Shown piece after piece: positions 54,337 to 63,896 of a DNA stretch of 64,000 nucleotides. Positions within the stretch are counted from its first letter, which is position 1. Each line of letters starts with the position of its first letter. The stretch is from Streptomyces sp. NRRL F-5135. GTDB taxonomy: Bacteria; Actinomycetota; Actinomycetes; Streptomycetales; Streptomycetaceae. The DNA is taken from assembly GCF_000719775.1 (NCBI RefSeq), contig NZ_JOHR01000026.1, positions 8,864-72,863 of the forward strand, read 5' to 3'. The notes under the pieces were generated by a model. The model was given only the letters and a program-made list of their open reading frames with translations. It ran no database searches and was not told where the DNA came from. Both the position numbers and the translations under genes were made by a program.

Positions 54337-55194
54337 ATGAGTACCTTGCGCGCCACGCCCGTCCAGGGTCTGCCGGAGTGGGACCGGTGTGCGGTGATGG
54401 GAGTCGTCAATGTGACACCCGACTCCTTCTCCGACGGCGGCCGCTGGTTCGACACCTCCACCGCCGTCAAGCACGGGCTCGACCTCGTCGCCGAGGGTGC
54501 GGACCTGGTGGACGTCGGCGGTGAGTCGACCCGGCCCGGTGCCACCCGGGTGGACGAGCACGAGGAGCTGCGACGCGTCCTCCCCGTCGTCCGGGGGCTG
54601 ACGTCCGAGGGCGTCGTCGTCTCCGTCGACACGATGCGCGCCTCCGTCGCCGAGCGCGCGGTCGAGGCCGGCGCCGTCCTGGTCAACGACGTCAGCGGCG
54701 GCCTCGCCGACCCGGCCATGGTGCCCGCCGTCGCCGCCGCCGGGGTCCCCTTCGTGGTGATGCACTGGCGTGGCTTCAGCGAGGACATGAACGCCCGCGC
54801 GGTGTACGGGGACGTCGTCGCCGAGGTCGTCGCCGAACTGGGCGCGCGGATGGACGCCGTGGTGGACGGCGGGATCGCCCCGGAGCGCATCGTCGTCGAC
54901 CCCGGCCTCGGCTTCGCCAAGCACGCCGAACACGACCTGGAACTCCTCGCCCACCTCTCCGACCTGCGGGCGCTCGGCCGCCCGCTGCTGGTGGCGGCCT
55001 CCCGCAAACGGTTCCTGGGCCATGTCCTCGCGGGGGACGGCGGCGCCCCGCCGCCCGCCAGGGAACGCGACGCGGCCACCGCCGCGGTCTCCGCCATCGC
55101 CGCCCACCAGGGGGCCTGGGCGGTCCGGGTCCACGAGGTACGGGCGACGCGGGACGCCGTCCGGGTGGCGCGCGCGGTCGAGGGCGCGCTGTGA
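54337..55194 (+). CDS. folP: dihydropteroate synthase
   Basis: Joins dihydropterin pyrophosphate and p-aminobenzoate, the sulfonamide target. The 285-residue TIM barrel has VMGVVNVTPDSFSDGGRWF, DLVDVGGESTRPGATRVDE, VVVSVDTMRASVAERAV, ILVNDVSGG-like VLVNDVSGGLADP, IVVDPGLGFAKHAEHDLELL and LLVAASRKRFLGHVL. The stop overlaps the start of the NTF2-like gene by 4 nt. The ATG at 54337 fits a leaderless transcript. Confidence 0.96.
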   Translation: MSTLRATPVQGLPEWDRCAVMGVVNVTPDSFSDGGRWFDTSTAVKHGLDLVAEGADLVDVGGESTRPGATRVDEHEELRRVLPVVRGLTSEGVVVSVDTMRASVAERAVEAGAVLVNDVSGGLADPAMVPAVAAAGVPFVVMHWRGFSEDMNARAVYGDVVAEVVAELGARMDAVVDGGIAPERIVVDPGLGFAKHAEHDLELLAHLSDLRALGRPLLVAASRKRFLGHVLAGDGGAPPPARERDAATAAVSAIAAHQGAWAVRVHEVRATRDAVRVARAVEGAL

Positions 55195-55646
55195 CCGCCC
55201 GTACGGAAACCGAAGAGGTCGAGCGGGCCAACACCACGTTCTACGAGGCGATGGAGCGCGGCGACTTCGACACGCTGTCCGGGCTCTGGCTGGAGGGGGA
55301 CGACGGGATCTCCTGCGTCCATCCGGGCTGGCCGGTGCTCAACGGCCGGGGCGACGTGCTCCGCTCGTACGCCCTGATCATGGCCAACACCGAGTACATC
55401 CAGTTCTTCCTGACCGATGTCTCGGTGGCCGTCCGCTCCGACACCGCCGTCGTGACCTGCACGGAGAACATCCTCAGCGGCGGTCCGGCCGAGGAGAACG
55501 GCGACCTCGGGCCGCTCGTCGGCCAGCTCGTCGTCGCCACGAACGTGTTCCGGCGCACGTCCGAGGGCTGGAAGATGTGGGCGCACCACGGCTCCCCCGT
55601 ACTGGCCGAAACCGACGAGGAGCCGGACGACGAGACACCCGCGTGA
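55191..55646 (+). CDS. NTF2-like / SnoaL-fold protein
   Basis: A 151-residue small alpha+beta-barrel protein. Marks: ERANTTFYEAMERGDFDTLS, LWLEGDDGISCVHPGWPVLN, VRSDTAVVTCTENILSGG and VATNVFRRTSEGWKMWAHHG; the last is the typical final strand of SnoaL-like proteins. It could bind or act on a small hydrophobic molecule. The tight GTGA overlap with folP hints at a role near folate metabolism, but that is positional inference only. Confidence 0.86.
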   Translation: MTARTETEEVERANTTFYEAMERGDFDTLSGLWLEGDDGISCVHPGWPVLNGRGDVLRSYALIMANTEYIQFFLTDVSVAVRSDTAVVTCTENILSGGPAEENGDLGPLVGQLVVATNVFRRTSEGWKMWAHHGSPVLAETDEEPDDETPA

Positions 55647-55883
55647 GTGGGCGGGCGGCCCCGGGTGATTGACCATGGGGCCGCGCGGGTACGGGCGACT
55701 GGCGACCGGCGGGTGACGGGTGACGGCTCGGGGGCGGGAAGGGGCCACCGCCGAGTGCCGTCCGCCACCCTGGGGCCGCGCTGTCGGTGCCCGCGGGTAG
55801 ATTCGAGGCACGGCACCGAACCGGGTGCCGCCCGGACCGGACCGCGGTGTTCCGCCCGCCCGACGACAGCAGGAGTGATTCGC
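55647..55883. promoter_or_regulatory. promoter region of folB
   Basis: A 237-bp gap. It starts with a possible terminator, GCGGCCCC (55655-55662) pairing with GGGGCCGC (55677-55684), and contains TAGATT (55798-55803), a good -10 element about 80 bp before the folB GTG. This separates folP-NTF2 from folB-folK as distinct transcripts. Confidence 0.45.
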
Positions 55884-56243
55884 GTGGATCGTGTCGCGCT
55901 GCGCGGCCTCAAGGCCCGCGGGCACCATGGCGTCTTCCCCCGGGAGCGCGAGGAGGGTCAGACCTTCATCGTCGACGTGGTGCTCGGCCTCGACACCCGC
56001 CCCGCCGCGGCGGCCGACGACCTCACGAAGACCGTCCATTACGGAATCGTGGCCGAGGAGGTCGTGGAGATCGTCCAGGGCGATCCGGTCGACCTGATCG
56101 AGACCCTGGCGGAGCGCATCGCCCAGCGCTGCCTGAAGCACGACGGTGTACGGGAGGTCGAGGTGGTCGTCCACAAGCCCGACGCCCCGATCGCCGTACC
56201 GTTCGACGATGTGACCATCACCATCACCCGGAGCCGAGCATGA
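55884..56243 (+). CDS. folB: dihydroneopterin aldolase
   Basis: A 119-residue enzyme making 6-hydroxymethyl-dihydropterin. Marks: VALRGLKARGHHGVFPRERE, EGQTFIVDVVLGLDTRP, DLTKTVHYGIVAEEVVEIV, DLIETLAERIAQRCL and EVVVHKPDAPIAVPFDDV, including the catalytic Lys in HKPDAP and the Glu of ARGHHGVFPREREEG. The GTG at 55884 has AGGAG 8 nt upstream. It overlaps folK by 4 nt. Confidence 0.95.
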   Translation: MDRVALRGLKARGHHGVFPREREEGQTFIVDVVLGLDTRPAAAADDLTKTVHYGIVAEEVVEIVQGDPVDLIETLAERIAQRCLKHDGVREVEVVVHKPDAPIAVPFDDVTITITRSRA

Positions 56244-56854
56244 CCGCCTTCTCCCCCCACGGGTCACAGAGCGACCCGACCGTCCAGCCGGTGCCCGCCT
56301 CCGTGGTCGCGCAGGTCGACGCCGCCGACACCACGCTCTCCAATCCGAAACGGGCCGTGGTCTCCCTCGGCTCCAACCTCGGCAACCGGCTGGAGACGCT
56401 CCAGGGCGCGGTCGACGCCCTGGAGGACACCCCGGGCCTGCGGGTCAAGGCCGTCTCGCCGGTGTACGAGACGGAGCCGTGGGGCGTCGAGCCCGGCAGC
56501 CAGCCGTCGTACTTCAACGCGGTCGTACTGATCAAGACGACCCTGCCGCCGTCGTCGCTGCTGGAGCGCGGCCAGGCCATCGAGGAGGCGTTCGCCCGGG
56601 TCCGTGACGAGCGCTGGGGCCCGCGCACGATAGACGTGGACATCCTGGCGTACGGGGACGTCGTCTCGGACGACCCGGTGCTCACCCTCCCGCATCCGCG
56701 GGCGCACGAGCGCGCCTTCGTGCTCGCCCCGTGGCACGACGTGGAGCCGGAGGCCCAGCTCCCCGGCCGCGGCCCGGTCGCCGAGCTGCTGGCGGAGGTC
56801 GGCAGCGGCGGCGTCCAGCCCCGCGCCGACCTGGAACTGCGCCTTCCTGAGTAA
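56240..56854 (+). CDS. folK: 2-amino-4-hydroxy-6-hydroxymethyldihydropteridine diphosphokinase
   Basis: A 204-residue enzyme that transfers pyrophosphate from ATP to hydroxymethyl-dihydropterin. After a ~38-residue non-conserved start come AVVSLGSNLGNRLETLQGAV, VSPVYETEPWG and RWGPRTIDVDILAYGDVV, then LTLPHPRAHERAFVLAPWHD. The ATG overlaps the folB stop as ATGA, and the GTG of the DUF3180 gene follows 101 nt downstream. Confidence 0.95.
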   Translation: MTAFSPHGSQSDPTVQPVPASVVAQVDAADTTLSNPKRAVVSLGSNLGNRLETLQGAVDALEDTPGLRVKAVSPVYETEPWGVEPGSQPSYFNAVVLIKTTLPPSSLLERGQAIEEAFARVRDERWGPRTIDVDILAYGDVVSDDPVLTLPHPRAHERAFVLAPWHDVEPEAQLPGRGPVAELLAEVGSGGVQPRADLELRLPE

Positions 56855-56954
56855 TCGTTAGGCTCGTGACGCACGGGCCGGTGCGACGCGCCGGCCGATG
56901 CGGTTCGCCGGTACGACACACGCCGGTACGACAAGGCGAAGGGCGGCTTTCTCG

Positions 56955-57455
56955 GTGAAGCAGTTGCGGATCGGCGTGCTGGCCGGCCTGTTCGTGGTGG
57001 CGGGCGTGCTCTCCTGGGCCGCCGCCCGGCTCTGGGACTCCTTCGGCACCCTGCCCAGCGTGCCGCTCGCCGCGCCCATCGTGCTCGCGGCGATCGCCGC
57101 CGTGCTGACGGCCACCGCGCTCTCGCTCCGAGCCCGCTTCAAGGCCCAGCGCGAGCGCCGCCCCGAGGCGAAGGGCGTCGACCCGCTGATGGCCGCCCGT
57201 GCGGTCGTCTTCGGCCAGGCCAGCGCCCTGGTCGCGGCGCTGGTCTCCGGCATCTACGGCGGCGCGGGCGTCTTCCTGCTGGGCTCCCTCGACATCCCGG
57301 CCCGCCGCGACCAGGCCGTCTACGCGGGCTTCTCGGTCGTGGCGGGCATCGCCGTGATCGCCGCGGCCTTCTTCCTGGAGCGCGTCTGCAAGCTTCCGGA
57401 GGGCCCGGACGACGACAACGACAAGAACGGCACGGCCCCGGCCGGGCCCGTCTGA
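56955..57455 (+). CDS. DUF3180 membrane protein
   Basis: A 166-residue protein with four membrane spans: IGVLAGLFVVAGVLSWAA (~5-25), VPLAAPIVLAAIAAVLTAT (~33-53), a pair around ~85-108 (VFGQASALVAALVSGIYGG) and a last one at ~120-140 (YAGFSVVAGIAVIAAAFFL). A conserved-looking VDPLMAARAVVFGQAS segment precedes TM3, and the C-terminus is acidic. Function unknown; it lies downstream of folBK in many actinomycetes. The GTG at 56955 is chosen because the membrane protein begins there. Confidence 0.85.
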   Translation: MKQLRIGVLAGLFVVAGVLSWAAARLWDSFGTLPSVPLAAPIVLAAIAAVLTATALSLRARFKAQRERRPEAKGVDPLMAARAVVFGQASALVAALVSGIYGGAGVFLLGSLDIPARRDQAVYAGFSVVAGIAVIAAAFFLERVCKLPEGPDDDNDKNGTAPAGPV

Positions 57456-57459
57456 GCGG

Positions 57460-57539
57460 GGAACGTACGGCGGCATCGGGGCAGCCCGGAACGTACGGCG
57501 GCTCAGCGCGTCTGATCAGGCTCAGCGCGCCATGATCAG
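57460..57539. repeat. duplications around the folE stop codon
   Basis: GGAACGTACGGCGGC occurs at 57460-57474 and 57488-57502. Then a ~19-20-bp unit GCTCAGCGCG-N2/3-TGATCAG is directly repeated at 57501-57519 and 57520-57539; the second copy holds the folE stop codon (57522-57524) and its last codons. Both lie in the convergent gap of DUF3180 and folE. Confidence 0.88.
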
Positions 57540-58127
57540 GCTCATCGCCTCCGCACGTGTCGCGGAGTCCCGGAGCTGACCGCGCACCGCCGACGTGATC
57601 GTCTTGGCGCCCGGCTTCCGCACACCGCGCATCGTCATGCACATGTGCTCGCACTCGATGACCACGATCACACCGCGCGGCGCGAGCGCCTCCATCAGGG
57701 AGTCGGCGATCTGGGTCGTCAGCCGCTCCTGGACCTGCGGCCGGCGGGCGAACACGTCCACTAGCCGGGCCAGCTTCGACAGTCCGGTGATCTTGCCGTC
57801 GGCCGACGGGATGTAGCCGACATGGGCGACACCGACGAACGGCACGAGATGATGCTCACAGCTGCTCATCACCTCGATGTCCTTCACGAGCACCATCTCG
57901 TCGTGCCCGAGGTCGAACGTCGTCGTCAGCACGTCCTCGGGGTTCTGCCACAGCCCCGCGAATATCTCCTTGTACGCCCGCGCCACCCGGCCCGGGGTCG
58001 CCCGCAGTCCCTCGCGGTCCGGATCCTCGCCCACCGCGATCAGCAGTTCGCGCACGGCGTTCTCGGCCCGCTTCTCGTCGAACTCGCGGACGGGGGTGTC
58101 CCGCTCCAGCGCCACCGGGTCGGTCAT
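57522..58127 (-). CDS. folE: GTP cyclohydrolase I
   Basis: First enzyme of folate synthesis, making dihydroneopterin triphosphate from GTP. The 201-residue protein has the zinc cysteine in [60 protein letters not shown] and [10 protein letters not shown], all strongly conserved. The ATG at 58127 has GAGG 5 nt upstream. The repeat array spans its stop. It lies after ftsH in the minus-strand run. Confidence 0.97.
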   Translation of the reverse strand: MTDPVALERDTPVREFDEKRAENAVRELLIAVGEDPDREGLRATPGRVARAYKEIFAGLWQNPEDVLTTTFDLGHDEMVLVKDIEVMSSCEHHLVPFVGVAHVGYIPSADGKITGLSKLARLVDVFARRPQVQERLTTQIADSLMEALAPRGVIVVIECEHMCMTMRGVRKPGAKTITSAVRGQLRDSATRAEAMSLIMAR

Positions 58128-58275
58128 CTGTGCCTCGTTCCTGTCCCGTCCTGTTAAGCGGACATGCGAATGCCGCGCCCCCACAGGCTAGAACCTGGGG
58201 TGCGCGGCATCCATTCCGGGCCTGTCGGGACGGACCGGTCAGCTCTCGGCCGAGGCCGGTCCGTCCCGCCGTCCG

Positions 58276-60306
58276 TCAGCTCTCCGGGCGGTCCTCCGGG
58301 ACGGCCTCGGTGGGCGGGGTCTCGCCGCCGGTCACCGCCGGCATGCCGCCGTTGGCCCCGGACGCGCCGTTGGTCAGCGCCAGCTCCTTGGGCGAGAGCA
58401 CCGGCGGCCGCGTGGAGGGCGTACGCCGCGAGGAGCCGGTCCACGCCGGACGCGACGGCCGCTTGACGACGGTCGAGAAGATCTCCGCGATCTGGTCCTT
58501 GTTGAGCGTCTCCTTCTCCAGGAGCTGGAGGACCAGGTTGTCCAGGACGTCCCGGTTCTCCACAAGGATCTCCCACGCCTCGTTGTGCGCGGTCTCGATC
58601 AGCTTCTTGACCTCGTCGTCGACCAACGCCGCGACCTCTTCCGAGTAGTCGCGCTGGTGCGCCATCTCCCGGCCGAGGAACGGCTCCGTGTTGTCGCCGC
58701 CGAACTTGATCGCGCCGAGCCGCTCGGTCATGCCGTACTGCGTGACCATCGCCCGGGCCGTGGCCGTGGCCTTCTCGATGTCGTTGGCCGCGCCCGTGGT
58801 CGGGTCGTGGAAGACCAGCTCCTCGGCCGCGCGCCCGCCCAGCATGTACGCCAGCTGGTCGAGCATCTCGTTGCGCGTGGTCGAGTACTTGTCCTCGTCC
58901 GGCAGGACCATCGTGTAGCCCAGCGCCCGGCCTCTCGACAGGATCGTGATCTTGTGCACCGGATCGGAGTTGGGAGAAGCCGCCGCGACCAGGGCGTGAC
59001 CGCCCTCGTGATACGCGGTGATCTTCTTCTCCTTCTCGGACATGATCCGGGTCCGCTTCTGCGGGCCCGCCACCACCCGGTCGATCGCCTCGTCCAGGAA
59101 GTGGTTGTCGATCAGCTTCCCGTCGCCGCGCGCCGTCAGGAGCGCCGCCTCGTTCAGCACGTTCGCCAGGTCCGCGCCGGTGAAGCCGGGCGTACGGCGG
59201 GCGACGGCGCCCAGGTCGACGTCCGGGGCGACCGGCTTGCCCTTCTGGTGGACCTTGAGGATCTCCAGCCGGCCCTGCATGTCGGGGCGGTCGACGGCGA
59301 TCTGCCGGTCGAAGCGGCCCGGGCGCAGGAGCGCCGGGTCGAGGATGTCCGGCCGGTTCGTGGCGGCGATCAGGATGACGCCGCCCTTCACGTCGAAGCC
59401 GTCCATCTCCACGAGCAGCTGGTTCAGCGTCTGCTCGCGCTCGTCGTGGCCACCGCCGAGGCCCGCGCCACGGTGCCGGCCGACGGCGTCGATCTCGTCC
59501 ACGAAGACGATCGCCGGGGCGTTCGCCTTGGCCTGCTCGAAGAGGTCGCGCACCCGGGAGGCACCGACACCGACGAACATCTCGACGAAGTCGGAGCCGG
59601 AGATCGAGTAGAACGGCACTCCGGCCTCACCCGCGACCGCGCGGGCGAGCAGCGTCTTGCCCGTACCGGGCGGGCCGTAGAGCAGCACGCCCTTGGGGAT
59701 CTTGGCGCCGACGGCCTGGAACTTGGCCGGCTCCTGGAGGAACTCCTTGATCTCGTGGAGTTCCTCGACCGCCTCGTCGGACCCGGCCACGTCGGCGAAG
59801 GTCGTCTTCGGGGTGTCCTTGGTGATGAGCTTGGCCTTGGACTTCCCGAACTGCATGACCCGGGAGCCGCCGCCCTGCATCTGGTTCATCAGGAACAGGA
59901 AGACCACGACGATCAGCACGAAGGGCAGCAGCGAGAGCAGCACCGAGACGAACGGGCTCTGCTTCGACGGCGAGACCGTGTATCCCTTGGCGATGTCACC
60001 GCTCTGGTACTTCTTCTGCAAGGTCGAGGCGAGCGACGAGCCCTGGTTGCCGATGTAGCTGGCCTGGATCTTGTCGCTGCCGTTGACCTTCTGGCCGTCC
60101 TTGAGGTCGACCTTGATGATCTGTTCGTCACCTGTGGTCAGTTTGACCTGCTCGGCCTGGTTCTTGTCGATCGCCTGGACGACCTGACCGGTGTCCACCG
60201 TCTTGTAGCCGCCCGACGAGCCGACGACCTGCATCAGCACGACCACGGCGAGGACGGCCAGCACGATCCACATGACCGGCCCACGGAAGTATCGCTTCAC
60301 GTCCAT
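58276..60306 (-). CDS. ftsH: ATP-dependent zinc metalloprotease FtsH
   Basis: A 676-residue membrane protease of the AAA family that degrades membrane and regulatory proteins. Two spans (residues ~8-27 [18 protein letters not shown], and ~115-137 [18 protein letters not shown]) flank the periplasmic loop. The AAA domain has [14 protein letters not shown] and [14 protein letters not shown], and the zinc site is HEGGH in [14 protein letters not shown] Pro/Ser-rich C-terminal tail follows residue ~620. The ATG at 60306 has no close ribosome site (GGAGGG is ~24 nt upstream). Confidence 0.97.
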   Translation of the reverse strand: MDVKRYFRGPVMWIVLAVLAVVVLMQVVGSSGGYKTVDTGQVVQAIDKNQAEQVKLTTGDEQIIKVDLKDGQKVNGSDKIQASYIGNQGSSLASTLQKKYQSGDIAKGYTVSPSKQSPFVSVLLSLLPFVLIVVVFLFLMNQMQGGGSRVMQFGKSKAKLITKDTPKTTFADVAGSDEAVEELHEIKEFLQEPAKFQAVGAKIPKGVLLYGPPGTGKTLLARAVAGEAGVPFYSISGSDFVEMFVGVGASRVRDLFEQAKANAPAIVFVDEIDAVGRHRGAGLGGGHDEREQTLNQLLVEMDGFDVKGGVILIAATNRPDILDPALLRPGRFDRQIAVDRPDMQGRLEILKVHQKGKPVAPDVDLGAVARRTPGFTGADLANVLNEAALLTARGDGKLIDNHFLDEAIDRVVAGPQKRTRIMSEKEKKITAYHEGGHALVAAASPNSDPVHKITILSRGRALGYTMVLPDEDKYSTTRNEMLDQLAYMLGGRAAEELVFHDPTTGAANDIEKATATARAMVTQYGMTERLGAIKFGGDNTEPFLGREMAHQRDYSEEVAALVDDEVKKLIETAHNEAWEILVENRDVLDNLVLQLLEKETLNKDQIAEIFSTVVKRPSRPAWTGSSRRTPSTRPPVLSPKELALTNGASGANGGMPAVTGGETPPTEAVPEDRPES

Positions 60307-60595
60307 CCATACGGAGCGGAATCGCCCCGTCCCTCCTGCCCGTAGGTAAATGCCGCTGTGAGAAAAAAGCTGTTCTTCGGACGGTACCCCAGCATTGCCA
60401 CCCGCGACCGCACGGGACGGCTGACAAACCCGCCTTCCACTGCTTCAACGCCGCGAAACGCTCCAGGGTTCCCGGCCCCGGGTCCCGCCCCCGGTCCTGT
60501 TCGGCCGGGAAGCGGCGGCCCGGGCCGGGACCGGGGGCGGGTCGTCGCCGGTCCGGGACCGGGGCGGGGCCGGGCCGGGGCCGTCAATACACGCC
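60307..60595. other. 289-bp gap between ftsH and hpt
   Basis: Contains the ftsH leader, with an AT-richer stretch at 60345-60365, and a G/C-rich low-complexity stretch of GGGACCGG-type repeats at about 60500-60590 downstream of the hpt stop. No gene and no clear hairpin could be assigned. Confidence 0.5.
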
Positions 60596-61156
60596 CTAGC
60601 CGCCGTACACGTGCGGCGCGAGCGTTCCGACGAAAGGCAGGTTGCGGTACTTCTCCGCGTAATCCAGTCCGTATCCGACGACGAACTCATTCGGAATGTC
60701 GAAGCCGATCCATTTGACGTCGATCGCGACCTTCGCGGCGTCCGGCTTACGGAGCAGGGTGCAGACGTCCAGCGAGGCCGGCTCCCGCGAACCGAGGTTG
60801 GACAGCAGCCACGACAGGGTCAGCCCCGAGTCGATGATGTCCTCCACGATGAGGACGTGCTTGCCCTTGATGTCGGTGTCCAGGTCCTTGAGGATCCGGA
60901 CCACACCGGAGGACTGGGTGCCCGCCCCGTACGAGGAGACGGCCATCCAGTCCATCGTCACGGGGGTGGACAGGGCCCGCGCCAGGTCCGCCATGACCAT
61001 CACGGCGCCCTTGAGGACCCCGACGAGAAGCAGGTCCTTGCCCGCGTACTCAGCGTCGATCTTCGCGGCCAGGTCGGCCAGCTTCGCGTCGATCTCTTCC
61101 TTGGTGATGAGCACCGACTGGAGGTCGTTGCCCATGTCCTTGTCGTCCACCCGCAT
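60596..61156 (-). CDS. hpt: hypoxanthine phosphoribosyltransferase
   Basis: A purine-salvage enzyme converting hypoxanthine or guanine plus PRPP to IMP or GMP, 186 residues. Marks: [59 protein letters not shown], the PRPP loop [18 protein letters not shown], and [19 protein letters not shown]. The ATG at 61156 (MRVDDKDMG) fits the family start. It sits between tilS and ftsH, as in other actinomycetes and Bacillus. Confidence 0.96.
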   Translation of the reverse strand: MRVDDKDMGNDLQSVLITKEEIDAKLADLAAKIDAEYAGKDLLLVGVLKGAVMVMADLARALSTPVTMDWMAVSSYGAGTQSSGVVRILKDLDTDIKGKHVLIVEDIIDSGLTLSWLLSNLGSREPASLDVCTLLRKPDAAKVAIDVKWIGFDIPNEFVVGYGLDYAEKYRNLPFVGTLAPHVYGG

Positions 61157-61233
61157 CACTTTCGTCGTCGGCCAGGTGCCGGGTCCGGACAGCGCCGGGG
61201 ACCCGGGAGACACAGCCGTAGAGCGTCAGCGCT

Positions 61234-62373
61234 TCAGCCCTGCCGGATGACAAGTCTGCCACCCTGCCTCCGGGCCTCGACCCGCCCGGGCAGGCTGATG
61301 GCCTTCTGGCCGTGCCAGCCCGTGATCAGGCGGTCGACCTCTTCGATGTGACGGGCGAACAGCGAACCTGCGGGGGCGCCCACGGCGATCACCGCGCGGC
61401 GCAGCACCCGGCGGCGGACGGCGGGCGGCAGCTCGTGGAGCCGGGCGCACACCAGCTGCCCCGCCTCGTCCCGCACGGACCGCTCCGCCTCGGTGGCCCA
61501 GCTGTCGAGGGCGTCGGCGTCGTCGCGGGAGAGCTGCGCGGTACGGGCCAGGGCCTCGACGACGCCCTTGCCGAGCGCCTTCTCCAGGGCGGGCAGCCCC
61601 TCGTGCCGGAGCCGGGAGCGGGTGTAGGAGGGGTCGGTGTTGTGCGGGTCGTCCCACACGGGGATCGACTGGACGAGGCAGGCCTTGCGGGCGGTCTGCC
61701 GGTCGAGCCCCAGGAAGGGGCGCCGGTAGCGGCCGGCCGTACCCGAGACGGCCGCCATGCCGGACAGGGAGCGGGTGCCGGAGCCCCGGGCGAGGCCGAG
61801 CAGGACCGTCTCCGCCTGGTCGTCGCGGGTGTGGCCGAGCAGGACGGCGGCGGCGTGATGGCGCTCGGCGGCGGCGTCCAGGGCCTCGTACCGCGCGTCA
61901 CGGGCGGCGGCCTCGGGGCCGCCCACCCGCCGCCCGCCGTCGACGCGCGGGGAGGAGTCGCTGTGCGCCACGGGCGTCCGGGCGAGGCCGACGGTCACGG
62001 CGACGGATTCGACGGGGTCGAGCCGCATCGCGCGGAGCCGGGTGACGAGGTCACGGGCGCGGACGTCCGATCCGGCCTGGAGGCCGTGGTCGACGGTGAC
62101 GGCACCGGCGCGGACGGAGAGCTTGGGGGCCTCGAAGGCGAGGGCCGAGGCGAGGGCCATGGAGTCGGCGCCGCCCGAGCAGGCGACGAGCACGAGCGGC
62201 GGCTCGCCGGTCCGGGACTCGCCGGTCCGGGAGGGGACGGTCCGGGACTCGCCGGTCCAGGAGGGGGCGGACTCGGCCGGGGTGCGAGAGGGATCAGCCA
62301 GGTCGGTGAGGATGTCGTGGAGTACGCGGCGGACCGCCAGGCGTATCGCCGCGACCGCAGGATGGGGACCCAT
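61234..62373 (-). CDS. tilS: tRNA(Ile)-lysidine synthase
   Basis: Modifies the wobble C of the AUA-reading tRNA-Ile to lysidine. About 379 residues. The N-type ATP-pyrophosphatase has the PP-loop [19 protein letters not shown], then [60 protein letters not shown] and [21 protein letters not shown] short Thr/Gly/Ser/Arg repeat (TGESRT units, near 62211-62265) sits in the N-terminal linker before the PP-loop. The ATG at 62373 is used; the long upstream frame is not family-like. Confidence 0.94.
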   Translation of the reverse strand: MGPHPAVAAIRLAVRRVLHDILTDLADPSRTPAESAPSWTGESRTVPSRTGESRTGEPPLVLVACSGGADSMALASALAFEAPKLSVRAGAVTVDHGLQAGSDVRARDLVTRLRAMRLDPVESVAVTVGLARTPVAHSDSSPRVDGGRRVGGPEAAARDARYEALDAAAERHHAAAVLLGHTRDDQAETVLLGLARGSGTRSLSGMAAVSGTAGRYRRPFLGLDRQTARKACLVQSIPVWDDPHNTDPSYTRSRLRHEGLPALEKALGKGVVEALARTAQLSRDDADALDSWATEAERSVRDEAGQLVCARLHELPPAVRRRVLRRAVIAVGAPAGSLFARHIEEVDRLITGWHGQKAISLPGRVEARRQGGRLVIRQG

Positions 62374-62542
62374 GTCCGGTGCCCTTCGTGATGTTTTACG
62401 GGGGGTGCCTCGGCCGGAGTCAGGGCGGAGAACGTCACTCAGAGTGCGTCGATGGTGACAGAGCCGAGTCATTACCCGAGCATTGCACGCCTGTCCCCCA
62501 CCCACGGTCCCTCGGATGGGTGATAGCTGAGGCGCGCCTGTG

Positions 62543-62561
62543 CCCGGGGGCGTGCCCCGGC
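62543..62561. terminator. possible stem-loop downstream of the metalloprotease gene
   Basis: CCGGGG-GCGTG-CCCCGG lies about 12 bp past the stop of the minus-strand metalloprotease gene and ~170 bp before the tilS start. The stem is short. Confidence 0.35.
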
Positions 62562-62572
62562 CCGGGTACGGC

Positions 62573-63703
62573 TCAGGTGTCCGCCTTGCGATGCACCCGC
62601 GCGACCCAGTCCGCCGGTTTGGCGATCTCCGCCTTGGTGGGCAGGGTGTTCGGCGAGGTCCACACCCGGTTGAAGCCGTCCATGCCGACCTCCTCCACGA
62701 CGGCCCGTACGAACCGCTCGCCGTCCCGGTACTGGCGCAGCTTCGCGTCCAGTCCGAGCAGCTTGCGCAGCGCCATGTCGAGCCGGCCGGCACCGCGTGC
62801 CCGGCGCTGCTGGAACTTCTCCCGGATCTCCGCGACCGTGGGCACGACCTGCGGTCCAACCCCGTCCATCACATAGTCGGCATGGCCTTCGAGCAGGGAC
62901 ATCACGGCGGTGAGCCGGCTCAGGACCTCGCGCTGGCCGGGCGTCTGCACCAGCTCCACGATGCTGTGGCCGTCGTCGTCCCGCTCGCCCTCGGGCCGGC
63001 CGCCGGCCAGCGACTGGGCGGCCTCGCGGAGCCGCTCCAGGAGGGTCATCGGGTCGACGTCGGTCTCCTCCAGGAAGGACTGGATCTCGCCCTGGAGGTG
63101 GTCGCGCAGCCAGGGGACACCGGTGAACTGGGTGCGGTGCGTCTCCTCGTGGAGCGCCACCCAGAGCCGGAAGTCGTGCGGATCGACGTCCAGTTCGCGC
63201 TCGACGTGGACGATGTTGGGCGCGACCAGCAGCAGCCGCCCCGCCCCGTCCGCGGCGGCCGGGAGGTCACGCGAGGCGGGCGCGAAGGTCTCGTACTGGC
63301 CGAGGACGCGGGACGACATGAACGACAGCAGCATGCCCAGCTCGACGCCGGTGACCTTGCCGCCGACGGCGCCCAGAACGGCGCCGCCGGCGCTGCCCGA
63401 GCGCCGCTCACGCATCTTGGCGAACAGGGGCGCCAGCAGCTCCCGGAACCCCGCGACATTGGCCTTGACCCAGCCGGGCCGGTCCACGACCAGGACCGGG
63501 GTGTCCACCGGATCGTGGCCGTCCGGCACCATCCGGGTGTACGCGCGGACATGGTCCTCGGACGCCATGGCATGCCCGCGCAGCTCGGCGACGATCTCGC
63601 GCGCCTCGTCCCGGCCGACCTCGGGTCCGGGCCGTACGAGGCGGGTCGCGGTCGCCACCGCGAGGTTCCAGTCGACCATCTCGGCACCACCGATGCTCGT
63701 CAT
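62573..63703 (-). CDS. zinc-dependent metalloprotease-like protein (DUF2342 type)
   Basis: A 376-residue protein. It has the zinc signature HEETH in [18 protein letters not shown] (near residue 180) with a possible third ligand further on. Other marks are [79 protein letters not shown] and [21 protein letters not shown] recall the family as widespread in actinobacteria and linked in databases to F420 biosynthesis, but no activity is established. The ATG at 63703 has TACGGT 6 nt upstream, a leaderless layout. Downstream genes are tilS, hpt and ftsH. Confidence 0.88.
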   Translation of the reverse strand: MTSIGGAEMVDWNLAVATATRLVRPGPEVGRDEAREIVAELRGHAMASEDHVRAYTRMVPDGHDPVDTPVLVVDRPGWVKANVAGFRELLAPLFAKMRERRSGSAGGAVLGAVGGKVTGVELGMLLSFMSSRVLGQYETFAPASRDLPAAADGAGRLLLVAPNIVHVERELDVDPHDFRLWVALHEETHRTQFTGVPWLRDHLQGEIQSFLEETDVDPMTLLERLREAAQSLAGGRPEGERDDDGHSIVELVQTPGQREVLSRLTAVMSLLEGHADYVMDGVGPQVVPTVAEIREKFQQRRARGAGRLDMALRKLLGLDAKLRQYRDGERFVRAVVEEVGMDGFNRVWTSPNTLPTKAEIAKPADWVARVHRKADT

Positions 63704-63709
63704 GCGTCA

Positions 63710-63715
63710 ACCGTA
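63710..63715 (-). promoter_or_regulatory. -10 element for the leaderless metalloprotease transcript
   Basis: TACGGT on the minus strand lies 6 nt before the ATG at 63703; no ribosome site is present. Confidence 0.45.
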
Positions 63716-63756
63716 CGTGCTCGGACCGGGGAGCGGAGAGGTCCGGACGTGGGGCC

Positions 63757-63896
63757 GGCCCTCTTTATTAGGGCTCGGTTCGCCTCCGGGGGCGCGGGTG
63801 CCGGGTGGCGGACGGGAAAACCCCGAGGTGGACCGGGGCGTCCGGTCACCACCGCGCGGCCTTCTTTTTCAGGGCTCGGTTCGCCTCCGGGGGCGC
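63757..63896. repeat. duplicated ~38-bp element at the right edge
   Basis: A 26-bp identical core, AGGGCTCGGTTCGCCTCC plus GGGGGCGC, occurs at 63770-63795 and 63871-63896. Each is preceded by a similar GGCC-[C/T]-TCTTT-rich lead-in (from about 63757 and 63859). The repeats are in the same orientation, 101 bp apart, in a gene-free region of 297 bp (63704-64000). Confidence 0.9.
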
